From positions 62,001-126,000 of the forward strand of contig NZ_PWAA01000011.1 in NCBI RefSeq assembly GCF_003031585.1: a DNA stretch of 64,000 nucleotides, in the 5' to 3' direction. Source of the DNA: Thalassobius sp. I31.1 (lineage in GTDB: Bacteria > Pseudomonadota > Alphaproteobacteria > Rhodobacterales > Rhodobacteraceae). A model generated the notes under the pieces. That model had not been told where the DNA came from, did no database searches, and saw only the letters and a program-made list of their open reading frames with translations. Position numbers and translations under genes: made by a program. Of this stretch, positions 47,601 to 56,822 are shown piece after piece; the stretch's first letter is position 1, and every line of letters begins with the position of its first letter.

Positions 47601-49223
47601 ATGACAAAAGAAAAGCTATTCCTCTACGACACAACCCTGCGCGACGGGCAGCAGACCCAGGGGGTTCAGTTCTCGACCGCTGAGAAACTGCAAATCGCGG
47701 CAGCACTGGATGATCTGGGCATTGACCATATCGAGGGCGGCTGGCCCGGCGCGAACCCAACCGACAGCGAATTCTTCGAAGCCGCCCCGAAATATAACGC
47801 CACATTCACAGCCTTTGGCATGACCAAACGGGCAGGGCGTTCGGCTGATAATGATGACATTCTGGCCGCCGTAATGAACGCCGGAACCCCTGCGGTGTGT
47901 CTTGTGGGCAAGGCTTCTGCGTTTCATGTCACCGACGCGCTTGGCATCAGCAAAGAAGAAAACACAGAAAACATCACGGCATCTATCGCGCATATCGTTA
48001 AAAACGGGCGCGAAGCGCTGTTTGACGCGGAACATTTTTTTGACGGCTATAAGTATGACGCCGATTATGCGCTGGAAAGCGTGCTGGCCGCCTATAATGC
48101 CGGGGCGCGCTGGGTGGTGCTGTGTGACACCAACGGCGGCACGCTGCCGTCGGAAATTTATGCAATCGTGAAAGCTGTGATTGCCGCCGGTGTGCCGGGC
48201 GATCATCTGGCGATCCACACGCATAATGACACGGAAAACGCGGTTGCAGGCAGTCTGGCGGCGATTGACGCGGGCGCGCGTCAGGTCCAGGGCACGCTGA
48301 ATGGCCTGGGCGAACGCTGCGGCAATGCGAACCTGACAACCATCATCCCGACGCTGCTGCTGAAGCCGGAATACGCGGAACGGTTTGACCTTGGTGTCAG
48401 TCTTGAAAGCCTGCAGGGGCTGACCAATCTGTCGCGCTCGCTGGATGAAATCCTGAACCGGGTGCCCGCGAAACAGGCGGCTTATGTCGGGGCTTCGGCC
48501 TTTGCGCATAAATCCGGCCTGCACGCCAGCGCGATCATGAAAAACCCTGCGACCTATGAACATGTGGATCCGGGGGCTGTCGGCAACGTACGTGTAATCC
48601 CGATGTCAAACCAGGCCGGGCAAAGCAATCTGATCAAACGCCTGGGCGAAGCGGGGTATAGTGTTGCCAAAGGCGATCCGGCACTGGCACGTATCCTTGA
48701 CCGTATCAAGGCGCGTGAAACGGCGGGCTATTCCTACGACACGGCCCAGGCGAGCTTTGAGTTGATGGCACTGGAGGAACTGGGCCAGCTTCCGAAGTTC
48801 TTTGATGTGGAACGCTACCGCGTAACCATCGAGCGCCGCAAAAACGCGCGCGGCGAAATGGTGACCGTGTCTGAGGCCGTGGTTGTGGTGCAGATCGGCG
48901 ATGAACGCATGCTGTCCGTGTCTGAAAGCGTGGATGACACCGGCAATGACCGCGGCCCGGTGAATGCGCTGTCCAATGCGCTGGCGAAAGATTTAGGTCC
49001 GTACCAGGCCAGCATTGATGACATGCGCCTTGTGGATTTCAAAGTGCGTATCACCCAGGGCGGCACCGAAGCCGTCACACGCGTGATCATCGACAGTGAG
49101 GACAGCCAGGGCAATCGCTGGGCCACAGTTGGTGTCAGCCCGAACATCGTCGACGCAAGCTTTGAAGCCCTGCTTGAGGCGATCACCTGGAAGCTTGTGC
49201 ATGACAAGGTGCGTGCCGCGTGA
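47601..49223 (+). CDS. cimA: Citramalate synthase
   Basis: A 540-residue enzyme condensing pyruvate and acetyl-CoA to (R)-citramalate, the threonine-independent entry to isoleucine. The catalytic barrel starts at LYDTTLRDGQQTQGVQFS with metal/His motif IHTHNDTENAVAGSLAAI and GTLNGLGERCGNANL; the C-terminal third (from about 380) is the LeuA-type regulatory domain (NALSNALAKDLGPYQASIDDMRLVDFKVRI). Length and lack of the IPMS signature fit CimA rather than LeuA. AGAAGAG precedes the ATG. It overlaps the next gene by four bases (GTGA). Confidence 0.92.
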   Translation: MTKEKLFLYDTTLRDGQQTQGVQFSTAEKLQIAAALDDLGIDHIEGGWPGANPTDSEFFEAAPKYNATFTAFGMTKRAGRSADNDDILAAVMNAGTPAVCLVGKASAFHVTDALGISKEENTENITASIAHIVKNGREALFDAEHFFDGYKYDADYALESVLAAYNAGARWVVLCDTNGGTLPSEIYAIVKAVIAAGVPGDHLAIHTHNDTENAVAGSLAAIDAGARQVQGTLNGLGERCGNANLTTIIPTLLLKPEYAERFDLGVSLESLQGLTNLSRSLDEILNRVPAKQAAYVGASAFAHKSGLHASAIMKNPATYEHVDPGAVGNVRVIPMSNQAGQSNLIKRLGEAGYSVAKGDPALARILDRIKARETAGYSYDTAQASFELMALEELGQLPKFFDVERYRVTIERRKNARGEMVTVSEAVVVVQIGDERMLSVSESVDDTGNDRGPVNALSNALAKDLGPYQASIDDMRLVDFKVRITQGGTEAVTRVIIDSEDSQGNRWATVGVSPNIVDASFEALLEAITWKLVHDKVRAA

Positions 49224-49999
49224 CCCTGCTGACAGCAGATATAAACGCCTGCGCGGAAGTGGTGCAAAAGGGCGATCCGGACCGGTTTCTTGCAGTGATG
49301 AGCATAAAGCCAGATCAGCGCGCGCCGCTTTTTGTGCTGTATGCTTTTAACCTTGAAATCGCCCGCGCGGCCTGGGCCAGTCAGGAACCAATGGTTGGCC
49401 AGATGCGGCTGCAGTTCTGGCGTGATGTGCTGGAAACGGCTGCGGATGATGGGCCCGTGCGCGCCCATGAGGTTGCCCGGCCGCTGACCATGCTGATCCG
49501 GGAAAACGGGTTGGATACAGAAGCCCTTGATCAGATGATCACCGCGCGCTGGTGGGATCTGAACAAAGAGGGTTTTGATACGCCGCAGGCATTTCCTGCG
49601 CATATTGAGGCAACCGCTGGCAATCTCATGTGGCTCAGCGCGCAGGCACTTGGGGCAGGGGAAGCTGACAGACCTCTGGTGCAGACCTGGGGCTTTGCAC
49701 AGGGGCTTGCCGCCTGGTTTCAGGCCGTGCCGGAACTTGAAAAGCGCGGCTGCCGGCCACTTTTTGATGGCAGGTCCGACGCGATTTCAGAACTTGCCCG
49801 CGCGGCTTTGTCTGATCTGAAAAACACAAAACCACCGCGTGCATCCTGGACAATGGCCCTGCGCACTGCCTGGCAGGCAGAACCGCTTTTGAAACTGGCG
49901 GCAAAAGAACCACAGCGCGTGGCAGACGGGGCACTTGCCTTGTCAGAATTCCACAAAAAACGCCGTCTGTTCTTCAAGGCTCTGACCGGCCGTCCCTGA
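49220..49999 (+). CDS. Squalene/phytoene synthase family protein
   Basis: A 259-residue all-helical protein of the trans-isoprenyl synthase superfamily: MSIKPDQRAPLFVLYAFNLEIARA, MRLQFWRDVLE, HIEATAGNLMWLSAQALG, FHKKRRLFFKAL. The DxxxD motifs of true phytoene synthases are not clear, so it is closer to the NDUFAF6/COQ-like subgroup whose catalytic role is uncertain. The GTG start overlaps the cimA stop (GTGA). A hairpin follows its end. Confidence 0.78.
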   Translation: MTLLTADINACAEVVQKGDPDRFLAVMSIKPDQRAPLFVLYAFNLEIARAAWASQEPMVGQMRLQFWRDVLETAADDGPVRAHEVARPLTMLIRENGLDTEALDQMITARWWDLNKEGFDTPQAFPAHIEATAGNLMWLSAQALGAGEADRPLVQTWGFAQGLAAWFQAVPELEKRGCRPLFDGRSDAISELARAALSDLKNTKPPRASWTMALRTAWQAEPLLKLAAKEPQRVADGALALSEFHKKRRLFFKALTGRP

Positions 50000-50035
50000 T
50001 CTTATTCATCTTGCCGAAAATACTCCGGGGGATCC

Positions 50036-50055
50036 AAAGGGGGCTGGCCCCCTTT
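50036..50055. terminator. Hairpin between convergent genes
   Basis: AAAGGGGG-CTGG-CCCCCTTT, a perfect 8-bp stem, lies between the isoprenyl-synthase-family gene and the convergent MFS gene. Tails are weak (TTT), so it may be a partial bidirectional terminator. Confidence 0.6.
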
Positions 50056-50061
50056 GCCCCT

Positions 50062-51294
50062 TTAAACAGAAGCTTCCTCAGGATCACGCAGGGCAAGCCA
50101 CAACAGTGCGCCACCCGCCAGCATCAGGAAGGGCGCCATGGCCAGGTTCACCGCCTGCCAGCCCGCCTGCGCATCGCCACCGGAACAATTCATAAGCCCG
50201 CCAGAAGCAAGCGACGCCATGGTCACACAACCGAATACGATCATATCGTTCAGGCCCTGCACCCGGCCACGTTCCGCATCATCATAGGCACCGGCCAGCA
50301 TGGTGGTGGCACCGATGAAACCAAAGTTCCAGCCAATGCCCAGAAGCACAAGCGCGATAAAGAAATTCGCCAGCGTCACGCCGGTCAGGGCAACAACGCC
50401 CGCGCCCAGCAGGATTACAAGGCCTGTGGCGACAATATTGCGTGTGCCGAAACGGGCGATCAGGTGACCGGTGAAAAAGCTGGGCACATACATGGCCAGC
50501 ACGTGGGCAGACACGATATCGGCCTCTTCGCCGTTCACAAAGCCACAGCCAACTACTGCAAGCGGCGTTGAAGTCATGACAAGGTTCATCAATGCGTAGG
50601 ACACCATGGCGCAGATAATCGCAACAGCGATGACCGGATCTTTCAGCAGCTCCATTTTGCTGCGGCCCTTCGGGGCGTCTGCTGCCGGTGGTTTGGGCTT
50701 GGGGATGTCGAGTGCAAAGAACATCAGAGACCCGATCGCATTCACCGCAATCACGCCCATATAGGTGCCTGCAAACAGAACCGGCATGGCCTCTTTCGTG
50801 ACTTTCACAAGCTGTGGCCCGATGATCGCAGCCAGCAGGCCCCCGGCCATGACCCAGGAAATCGCCTTTGGTCGGAATTCAGGGCTGGCCGTATCCGCGG
50901 CGGCAAAACGGTAAAACCCATGCGCCGACATATAAACACCGGTGAACAGCGATCCGAGACAGAAAATCAGGAAGCTGCTTTCATAGAGGCCCCAAAGGCT
51001 GATCGCACCACCCATACCGCCAAAGACAGCGCCGGTGAAGAAACCCGCCGCGCGGCCGTATTTCTGCATCAGGGCGCTCATCGGTTGCGCCGCCAGCATA
51101 GATCCCAGAACGATCAATGTGATCGGGAGCGTTGCAAAGCAGGGGTTTGACGCAAGCTGCTGCCCGGCAAGGCCACCAACCGTAAAGATCATCGGCATCT
51201 GTGCGCCAAGGAAAGCCTGGGCGGCAATCAGGATGAAAATATTGCGTTTCACCTGTGGCGTGATCGGGGCGGGGCTGGCAGCTGCATCAGTCAT
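50062..51294 (-). CDS. Major facilitator superfamily transporter
   Basis: A 410-residue membrane protein with about twelve segments. Typical MFS features: a loop between helices 2 and 3 (MSALMQKYGRAAGFFTGAVFGG), a charged central loop near residues 205-225 (PKPKPPAADAPKGRSKMELL) and LIARFGTRNIVATGLVILLGAG in the second half. The substrate is not predictable. Divergent from the glycosylase gene with about 100 bases between. Confidence 0.87.
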   Translation of the reverse strand: MTDAAASPAPITPQVKRNIFILIAAQAFLGAQMPMIFTVGGLAGQQLASNPCFATLPITLIVLGSMLAAQPMSALMQKYGRAAGFFTGAVFGGMGGAISLWGLYESSFLIFCLGSLFTGVYMSAHGFYRFAAADTASPEFRPKAISWVMAGGLLAAIIGPQLVKVTKEAMPVLFAGTYMGVIAVNAIGSLMFFALDIPKPKPPAADAPKGRSKMELLKDPVIAVAIICAMVSYALMNLVMTSTPLAVVGCGFVNGEEADIVSAHVLAMYVPSFFTGHLIARFGTRNIVATGLVILLGAGVVALTGVTLANFFIALVLLGIGWNFGFIGATTMLAGAYDDAERGRVQGLNDMIVFGCVTMASLASGGLMNCSGGDAQAGWQAVNLAMAPFLMLAGGALLWLALRDPEEASV

Positions 51295-51396
51295 AAGCGA
51301 AGGCGTAGCCTGTTCCCGTGCGCAGGAAAAGCGTATTCTGGTGCGTCATAATGAAATACAGTAATCATACCGGATGCAACGCGCGGGACAGGGCAG

Positions 51397-52029
51397 ATGA
51401 CACAGGCAGATCGTATCACATCGGATGAATGCGTGGCGCAGGCCGCATCGCAACTTGCGGCGATGGTGCCGGAGTTTGCGAAGGTTCTGCCGCAGCTTTC
51501 GCCCTTGCCCTTGCGCCTGCGCGCGGATGGGTTTGGGGCGCTGGTCGATGCCATCATCGGTCAGCAGATTTCGACGGCGGCAGCAGCGGCGATTGTGGCG
51601 CGGATGAAAGCGGCAGATCTGGTGACACCGGCGCAGATTCTGGCGGCAAGTGATGAGGAATTGCGCGCAGCCGGGCAATCCGTTCAGAAGATCAAATATC
51701 TGCGGGCCCTGGCGGAGGCTGACCTGGATTATAAAGCCTTGCGGCAGGCGAACACGGCTGAGGTTCTGAAGACCCTAACCGCACTCCCGGGCATCGGCCC
51801 CTGGACGGCAGAGATTTACGCGATGTTTTCGCTGGGTCATGCAGATGTGTTTCCCGCTGGTGATCTGGCCTTGCAGGAGGCGGCGAAATTGCTGTTTGAT
51901 CTGCCGGAGCGTCCAAAACCCACGGCGATGCGTCAAATGGCAGAGGCCTGGTCGCCCTTCAGATCAGTTGCAGCGCGCTTGCTTTGGGCCTACTACCGGG
52001 AACAGAAAAAACGCGAAGGCATCAGATAG
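51397..52029 (+). CDS. DNA-3-methyladenine glycosylase (HhH-GPD, AlkA-like)
   Basis: A 210-residue base-excision glycosylase. The helix-hairpin-helix appears as LKTLTALPGIGPWTAEIYAMF, followed by the catalytic Asp in DVFPAGDLALQEAA; IIGQQISTAAAAAI is also typical. It removes alkylated purines from DNA. The length is that of the short AlkA-2 group lacking the N-terminal domain of E. coli AlkA. The esterase gene begins eight bases after its stop. Functionally related to ada at 43.3 kb. Confidence 0.9.
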   Translation: MTQADRITSDECVAQAASQLAAMVPEFAKVLPQLSPLPLRLRADGFGALVDAIIGQQISTAAAAAIVARMKAADLVTPAQILAASDEELRAAGQSVQKIKYLRALAEADLDYKALRQANTAEVLKTLTALPGIGPWTAEIYAMFSLGHADVFPAGDLALQEAAKLLFDLPERPKPTAMRQMAEAWSPFRSVAARLLWAYYREQKKREGIR

Positions 52030-52037
52030 GGGCGGAT

Positions 52038-52706
52038 ATGCGGGAACTTGAGTTTAAGAAACGTGAGGCGCAAAGCGGCACAACGAAAAATGTAGTGATT
52101 TTCCTGCATGGTTACGGGGCCGATGGTGCCGATCTTCTGGGCCTTGCAGACCCGCTGGCGCCACATATGCCGGGCACTGCCTTTTATGCGCCGGATGCGC
52201 CGGAACGCCCGGCGGGTATGCCCATGGGGCGGCAGTGGTTTTCCATTCCCTGGATTGACGGATCTTCCGAGGAAGAAAGCGCTGCGGGCCTTGAACGTGC
52301 CGCTGAAGATCTGAACGCGTTTCTGGATAAAGTGATCGCAGATGAAGGTATCACCGCATCTGAAGTGGTCCTTCTTGGTTTCTCCCAGGGCACAATGATG
52401 GCCCTGCATGTGGGGCCGCGTCGTCAGTATAAACTGGCGGGGATTGTTGGCTTCTCTGGCCGTCTGCTGCAGCCTGAACGTCTTGAGGCTGATTTTCAGA
52501 CCCGTCCGCCGGTTCTGCTGATCCATGGCGATCAGGATGATGTGGTGCCACCCCAAAGCCTGAATGAAGCGGCAGAGGGCCTGCAGACCGCTGGGTTTGA
52601 TGTTTATTCCCATATTATGAAGGGCACGGCCCATGGGATTGCACCGGATGGGCTGTCAGTTGCGCTGACCTTCATGCGTGAAATGCTGGGGCAGGGCGAA
52701 AACTGA
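52038..52706 (+). CDS. Phospholipase/carboxylesterase family alpha/beta hydrolase
   Basis: A 222-residue serine hydrolase of the carboxylesterase/thioesterase group: VVIFLHGYGADGADLLGLA, nucleophile Ser in LLGFSQGTMMALH, Asp in LLIHGDQDDVVPP and His in KGTAHGIAPDG. Substrates are short acyl esters or lysophospholipids. The ATG at 52038 with AGGGGCGG upstream is chosen; a frame from 51984 would overlap the glycosylase. Confidence 0.9.
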   Translation: MRELEFKKREAQSGTTKNVVIFLHGYGADGADLLGLADPLAPHMPGTAFYAPDAPERPAGMPMGRQWFSIPWIDGSSEEESAAGLERAAEDLNAFLDKVIADEGITASEVVLLGFSQGTMMALHVGPRRQYKLAGIVGFSGRLLQPERLEADFQTRPPVLLIHGDQDDVVPPQSLNEAAEGLQTAGFDVYSHIMKGTAHGIAPDGLSVALTFMREMLGQGEN

Positions 52707-52746
52707 TATCCCGTCATAAAACTGCAATCTGCGCGCGGTATTTCCG

Positions 52747-52830
52747 GATGTGAGATTTCTATATCATGGGGTTGTCAGAAATACCCCACAAGATATAGTC
52801 ACATCAGGACGGGGCGGTGCACCCGCCCCG
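52747..52830 (+). other. Two-hairpin structured leader upstream of the HNH gene
   Basis: GATGTGA (52747-52753) pairs with TCACATC (52799-52805), CTATATC (52759-52765) with GATATAG (52792-52798), and TGGGG (52767-52771) with CCCCA (52784-52788), giving a 19-bp interrupted stem with a 12-base loop. A second hairpin, CGGGGCGG-TGCAC-CCGCCCCG, follows at 52810-52830. No T tail, so not a simple terminator. Possibly a cis-acting RNA or small RNA. Confidence 0.5.
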
Positions 52831-52894
52831 ATAACCAGCCGGTTTCGGGTCACAGGCATATTGGCACGTACCGGCACATGGGCGGTAATGCGAA

Positions 52895-53485
52895 ATGGAC
52901 TGTGGGATACGGGAAAGAACATCTGAAAACATCAACGGGTTGAGGACACTTGTTCTGAACGCGAATATGCAGCCTTTAAGCTATGCGCCGCTGTCGGTCT
53001 GGGACTGGCAGACGGCTTTTGTTGCGGTGCATCAGGAACGGGTTGTGCAGATCAAGACCTATGATGATGTCGAGGTGCATTCCGCGACGGCCAGTTTCGA
53101 AGTTCCCGCCGTTGTTGCCCTGAAGAATTTTCACAAACGCAAACAGGTGGGGTTCACGCGCTATAACCTGTTTTTGCGCGATGAATTCCGCTGTCAGTAT
53201 TGTGGCGAACGCTTTGCCGTGAAGGATCTGACCTTTGACCATGTGGTGCCGCGCAGTAAGGGGGGCGGATCAAACTGGCACAATATCGTGGCCTGTTGTT
53301 CGAAGGATAACCTGCGCAAGGCCAATCGCACGCCAAAACAGGCGGGGATGAAATTGCTGCGCGAACCCTATGAGCCGGATGTCTGGCAGCTGGACGCCGC
53401 CGCGCGCAGACAGCCCCTGACGAAGACATCCCTGCACAACAGCTGGATGGATTTTCTGTATTGGGATACGGAACTGGAGGGGTAG
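52895..53485 (+). CDS. HNH endonuclease
   Basis: A 196-residue nuclease of the HNH_5 type common in alphaproteobacteria: N-terminal LRTLVLNANMQPLSYAPLSVWDWQTA, zinc Cys pair in FRCQYCGERF, HNH core LTFDHVVPRSKGGGSNWHNIVACCSKDN. The cellular role is unknown to me; similar genes are chromosomal, not linked to restriction systems. Its 5' region contains the structured element described above. It is convergent with the radical SAM gene. Confidence 0.88.
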   Translation: MDCGIRERTSENINGLRTLVLNANMQPLSYAPLSVWDWQTAFVAVHQERVVQIKTYDDVEVHSATASFEVPAVVALKNFHKRKQVGFTRYNLFLRDEFRCQYCGERFAVKDLTFDHVVPRSKGGGSNWHNIVACCSKDNLRKANRTPKQAGMKLLREPYEPDVWQLDAAARRQPLTKTSLHNSWMDFLYWDTELEG

Positions 53486-53514
53486 GCTCGTCTCTCCGTG
53501 ACCGGCGAGTCTCG

Positions 53515-54465
53515 CTATGCGCTACAGCTTGCGCCACCAAGGACGCAGAATTTCGCGCAATGCGGGTGGTTCAGGGCGACGTCTTTTTCGGCCTCTTCCA
53601 GGGTGTTTCCCATATCAAACCCTTCGGCATAGGGCAGCAGGGTGCAGGCGATGACAGATGCTTTCTGCCCCTTGCGTTTCACCACCATCCGGGAGGAGGC
53701 GCACATCACGTCTTTGGGGGATTTGTTCAGGATACCCCAGCAATCAACGGTGATTTCGGGCACATCCACGCCTTCATCCATTTCCGGGAAAAGAACTGTC
53801 ATTCCAGGGTTGTAGGCGTCGATCTTAAAGCTTTCTGTTGCGTAAAGATTCGCATAGCCCGCACGCGTGGCCGCATCATCTTCATTCCAGAGCTGACGCC
53901 CGGCAGCAGCCAGACGCGCACCAATGGAAGACAACCAGCGCATGCCTTCAATTGATTTTTCAAAGCTGCCCGCACCGCGCATCTTGTCGTGGTTTTCCGC
54001 AGACCAGTGATCAAGGGAAATGCGGAACGTCAGCTTATCGCCAAATTCCTGCACCAGGGCTTCGATTCCGGCCTTCACGGATTTGCGCATCATCGGACGC
54101 ATGGCGTTGGTCAGAACCAGAACTTCATAGCCACGTTCCAGCGCCGCGCGGCACATGTCGTTGAATTCGGGGTTCATGTAGGGTTCGCCCCCGGTGAAGC
54201 CGATTTCACCAACGCCCCAGTTGCGGGCTTTAAGCTGATCCAGGTAATCGCGCACCTCATCCGCGGTCAGATAGACCAGCGCATCATTGGTGGGGGAACT
54301 GAGGATGTAACAGTTCACACATTCGATATTGCAAAGCGTGCCGGTGTTAAACCAAAGCGTCTGCGGATCGGACAGGGGCACGGTTGCGCGGATCTCGCCT
54401 TTGGCGGTGATCTTCGGGTCCTGAAATTTGTCGGTTGCCTGCGTTGCAGATGCCTGATCTTTCAT
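53515..54465 (-). CDS. Radical SAM protein
   Basis: A 316-residue radical SAM enzyme with the cluster motif CNIECVNC (Cys45, Cys49, Cys52) and IGFTGGEPYMNPEF as the GGEP motif. The C-terminal part has several Cys (VDCWG, VMCASS, VIACTL, HPHCAKFCVLGGASC) that could hold an auxiliary cluster, as in SPASM-like or twitch proteins. No peptide substrate gene is visible beside it, and the reaction is unknown. No membrane segment. Confidence 0.87.
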   Translation of the reverse strand: MKDQASATQATDKFQDPKITAKGEIRATVPLSDPQTLWFNTGTLCNIECVNCYILSSPTNDALVYLTADEVRDYLDQLKARNWGVGEIGFTGGEPYMNPEFNDMCRAALERGYEVLVLTNAMRPMMRKSVKAGIEALVQEFGDKLTFRISLDHWSAENHDKMRGAGSFEKSIEGMRWLSSIGARLAAAGRQLWNEDDAATRAGYANLYATESFKIDAYNPGMTVLFPEMDEGVDVPEITVDCWGILNKSPKDVMCASSRMVVKRKGQKASVIACTLLPYAEGFDMGNTLEEAEKDVALNHPHCAKFCVLGGASCSA

Positions 54466-54608
54466 GGTGCCTTATCCTTTTGTTAAGTCGTGTTTACACG
54501 GTCCCGCATCCGCCGAAAAGTGCCACAAAGTGACCCCACGCCATTGTGAAGGCGGGGGAACCTGTTAGACTTGCGCAGAGTCATACAGATGCTGCCGGAA
54601 ACTGTTGC

Positions 54609-54626
54609 AATGTTTGCGCTAACATT
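54609..54626. promoter_or_regulatory. LacI-type operator upstream of zwf
   Basis: AATGTT-TGCGCT-AACATT is an 18-bp palindrome with a CG centre and one mismatched pair, 52 bases upstream of the zwf start. The form resembles operators of sugar-responsive LacI-family repressors. No regulator gene is seen nearby. Confidence 0.5.
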
Positions 54627-54677
54627 TATGATGTGACCGGGTAATTTCACCCGATTTTAAGGAATACAGAGGTCAGA

Positions 54678-56129
54678 ATGGTTTCACGCGTCATCCCGGT
54701 TGAGGTTTTTGATCTGGTGATCTTCGGCGGTACAGGTGATCTGGCCCGGCGCAAGATTCTGCCAGGGCTTTATCGTCGTTTCCTGGCCGGGCAACTGCCG
54801 GAGGGCATGCGCATTATTGGTGCAGCGCGGACGGATTTTGATGATGCGGGCTACCGCAGCTTTGTGAACGATGCGATCTGTGAATTCGTGAAACCATCAA
54901 AACACGACAAGGAACGCATCAAAGAGTTCGTTGAAAACATTCACTATCTTGCGGTGGATGCCATGGGGGAAAGCGGGTGGACAGAACTGGCCGCCCTGAT
55001 GCGTCCTGGTGTGATCCGGGCGTTCTATTTCTCAGTTGCGCCGCGTCTGTTCGGGCCGCTGGCGGAACGTCTGCATGAATATGAAATCGCGGATGCAGAC
55101 AGCCGGATTGTGGTCGAAAAACCCTTTGGCCGTGATCTGGAAACGGCGAAAGCACTGAACGGCGTGCTGGCGGAAAGCTTTGACGAACATCAGATTTACC
55201 GGATTGACCATTATCTGGGCAAAGAAACCGTGCAGAACCTGATGGCGGTGCGCTTTGGCAATGTGCTTTTTGAGCCGCTGTGGAACAGTCAATATGTCGA
55301 TCACATCCAGATCACCGTGGCGGAAAGCGTGGGTGTTGGCGGGCGCGGGTCTTATTACGATAAATCCGGTGCGATCCGCGATATGGTGCAAAACCACCTG
55401 ATGCAGCTGCTGTGTCTGATTGCGATGGAACCGCCCAGTGATTTTGAACCGGATGCAGTGCGCGATGAAAAACTGAAAGTGATCCGGGCGCTTGATCCTG
55501 TCGATCAGGCGGACATCGTGCGCGGGCAGTATCGGGGCGATGATGATGTTGCATCCTATCTTGAAGATGCCGAAAACGAGGACAGCACCACCGAAAGCTT
55601 CATCGCGATGAAACTGGGTATTTCCAACTGGCGCTGGAAGGGCACACCGATTTATCTGCGCACTGGCAAGCGTTTGCGGGACCGGACCAGTGAAATCGCC
55701 GTTGTGTTCAAAGATCCGCCGCATTCAATCTTCGGCCCGCAAGAGGGACGACGCGGCAATGTGCTGGTCATCCGTCTGCAGCCGAATGAAGGCATGAACC
55801 TGCGGGTCACCATCAAAGAACCCGGCCCGGGCGGTATGCGCCTGATTGAAGTGCCCCTGGACATGAGCTTTGCCGAGGCCCTGGCTGACGGTGATGACAT
55901 CCCGGATGCCTATGAACGGCTGATCATGGATGTGATGCGGGGCAATCAGACGCTGTTTATGCGCGGGGACGAAGTTGAGGCCGCCTGGGCCTGGACCGAC
56001 CCGATTATCGAGGCCTGGGAAAAGGCCCGCACCAAACCTGTACCTTATGACGCGGGCAGTTCCGGGCCGGATGACAGCCTGATGTTGCTGCATCGTGACG
56101 GACGCCGCTGGAGAGAGATCAAAGCATGA
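54678..56129 (+). CDS. zwf: Glucose-6-phosphate 1-dehydrogenase
   Basis: A 483-residue enzyme oxidising glucose-6-phosphate to 6-phosphogluconolactone with NAD(P). The Rossmann motif FGGTGDLARRKILPGLY and the substrate motif RIDHYLGKETVQN with catalytic His/Lys are present. Full length. First gene of zwf-pgl-pgi, feeding the Entner-Doudoroff and pentose phosphate routes. Its stop overlaps pgl by four bases (ATGA). Confidence 0.96.
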   Translation: MVSRVIPVEVFDLVIFGGTGDLARRKILPGLYRRFLAGQLPEGMRIIGAARTDFDDAGYRSFVNDAICEFVKPSKHDKERIKEFVENIHYLAVDAMGESGWTELAALMRPGVIRAFYFSVAPRLFGPLAERLHEYEIADADSRIVVEKPFGRDLETAKALNGVLAESFDEHQIYRIDHYLGKETVQNLMAVRFGNVLFEPLWNSQYVDHIQITVAESVGVGGRGSYYDKSGAIRDMVQNHLMQLLCLIAMEPPSDFEPDAVRDEKLKVIRALDPVDQADIVRGQYRGDDDVASYLEDAENEDSTTESFIAMKLGISNWRWKGTPIYLRTGKRLRDRTSEIAVVFKDPPHSIFGPQEGRRGNVLVIRLQPNEGMNLRVTIKEPGPGGMRLIEVPLDMSFAEALADGDDIPDAYERLIMDVMRGNQTLFMRGDEVEAAWAWTDPIIEAWEKARTKPVPYDAGSSGPDDSLMLLHRDGRRWREIKA

Positions 56130-56800
56130 AAATTACCGAATACGCTGACGCGGAAATGATGATGATTGAGGTCGCGCAGGAAATTGCGTCAGACCTTGAA
56201 ACCGCGCTGGAAGCCAATGGTAAGGCCAGCTTTGCGGTGCCTGGTGGCACCACGCCCGCACCTTTGTTTGATGTGCTGTGCGCGGCCGATATTGACTGGG
56301 CCAATGTGACTGTGGTGCAGACCGATGAACGCTGGGTGCCGGACAGCTCACCCCGTTCAAATGCGAAACTGATCCGGGAACACCTTCTGGCGGATCGTGC
56401 GGCGCATGCAAAGTTTGTATCGCTTTATAACCATTGCGAAAACCCCGAGGATGAGATTGAGGAAACCCGTGCGAAAGTTGCGGATCTGCTGCCTTTGTCG
56501 GTTGTGCTTCTTGGGGTTGGGGCCGATATGCATACGGCAAGCTTGTTCCCCGGCGGTGATAATCTGGCGCTGGCGATTGATCCGGCGGCACCTTTGGTGA
56601 TGCCAATGCGGGTCGACAGCCAGGATGAACCCCGGATCACCCTGACAGAACCTGCGCTGAACTCTGCGATGCACAAACATATTGTCGTGACCGGCGCTGA
56701 GAAAAAAGCAGCGCTGGAACAGGCGCAGGGCTTGTCCGGGATGAAAGCACCTGTGACGAAAATCTGGGGTGGCGCACGTATTCACTGGGCTGAAAGTTAA
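56126..56800 (+). CDS. pgl: 6-phosphogluconolactonase
   Basis: A 224-residue lactonase of the SugAR/NagB-like fold: SFAVPGGTTPAPLFDVL, VTVVQTDERWVPDSSPRSNAKLIRE and LLGVGADMHTASLFPGGDN. It hydrolyses the lactone made by Zwf. Coupled to zwf through the ATGA overlap; pgi starts 22 bases after its stop. Confidence 0.95.
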   Translation: MKITEYADAEMMMIEVAQEIASDLETALEANGKASFAVPGGTTPAPLFDVLCAADIDWANVTVVQTDERWVPDSSPRSNAKLIREHLLADRAAHAKFVSLYNHCENPEDEIEETRAKVADLLPLSVVLLGVGADMHTASLFPGGDNLALAIDPAAPLVMPMRVDSQDEPRITLTEPALNSAMHKHIVVTGAEKKAALEQAQGLSGMKAPVTKIWGGARIHWAES

Positions 56801-56822
56801 TTTAAAAGTGGCTGATAACATT

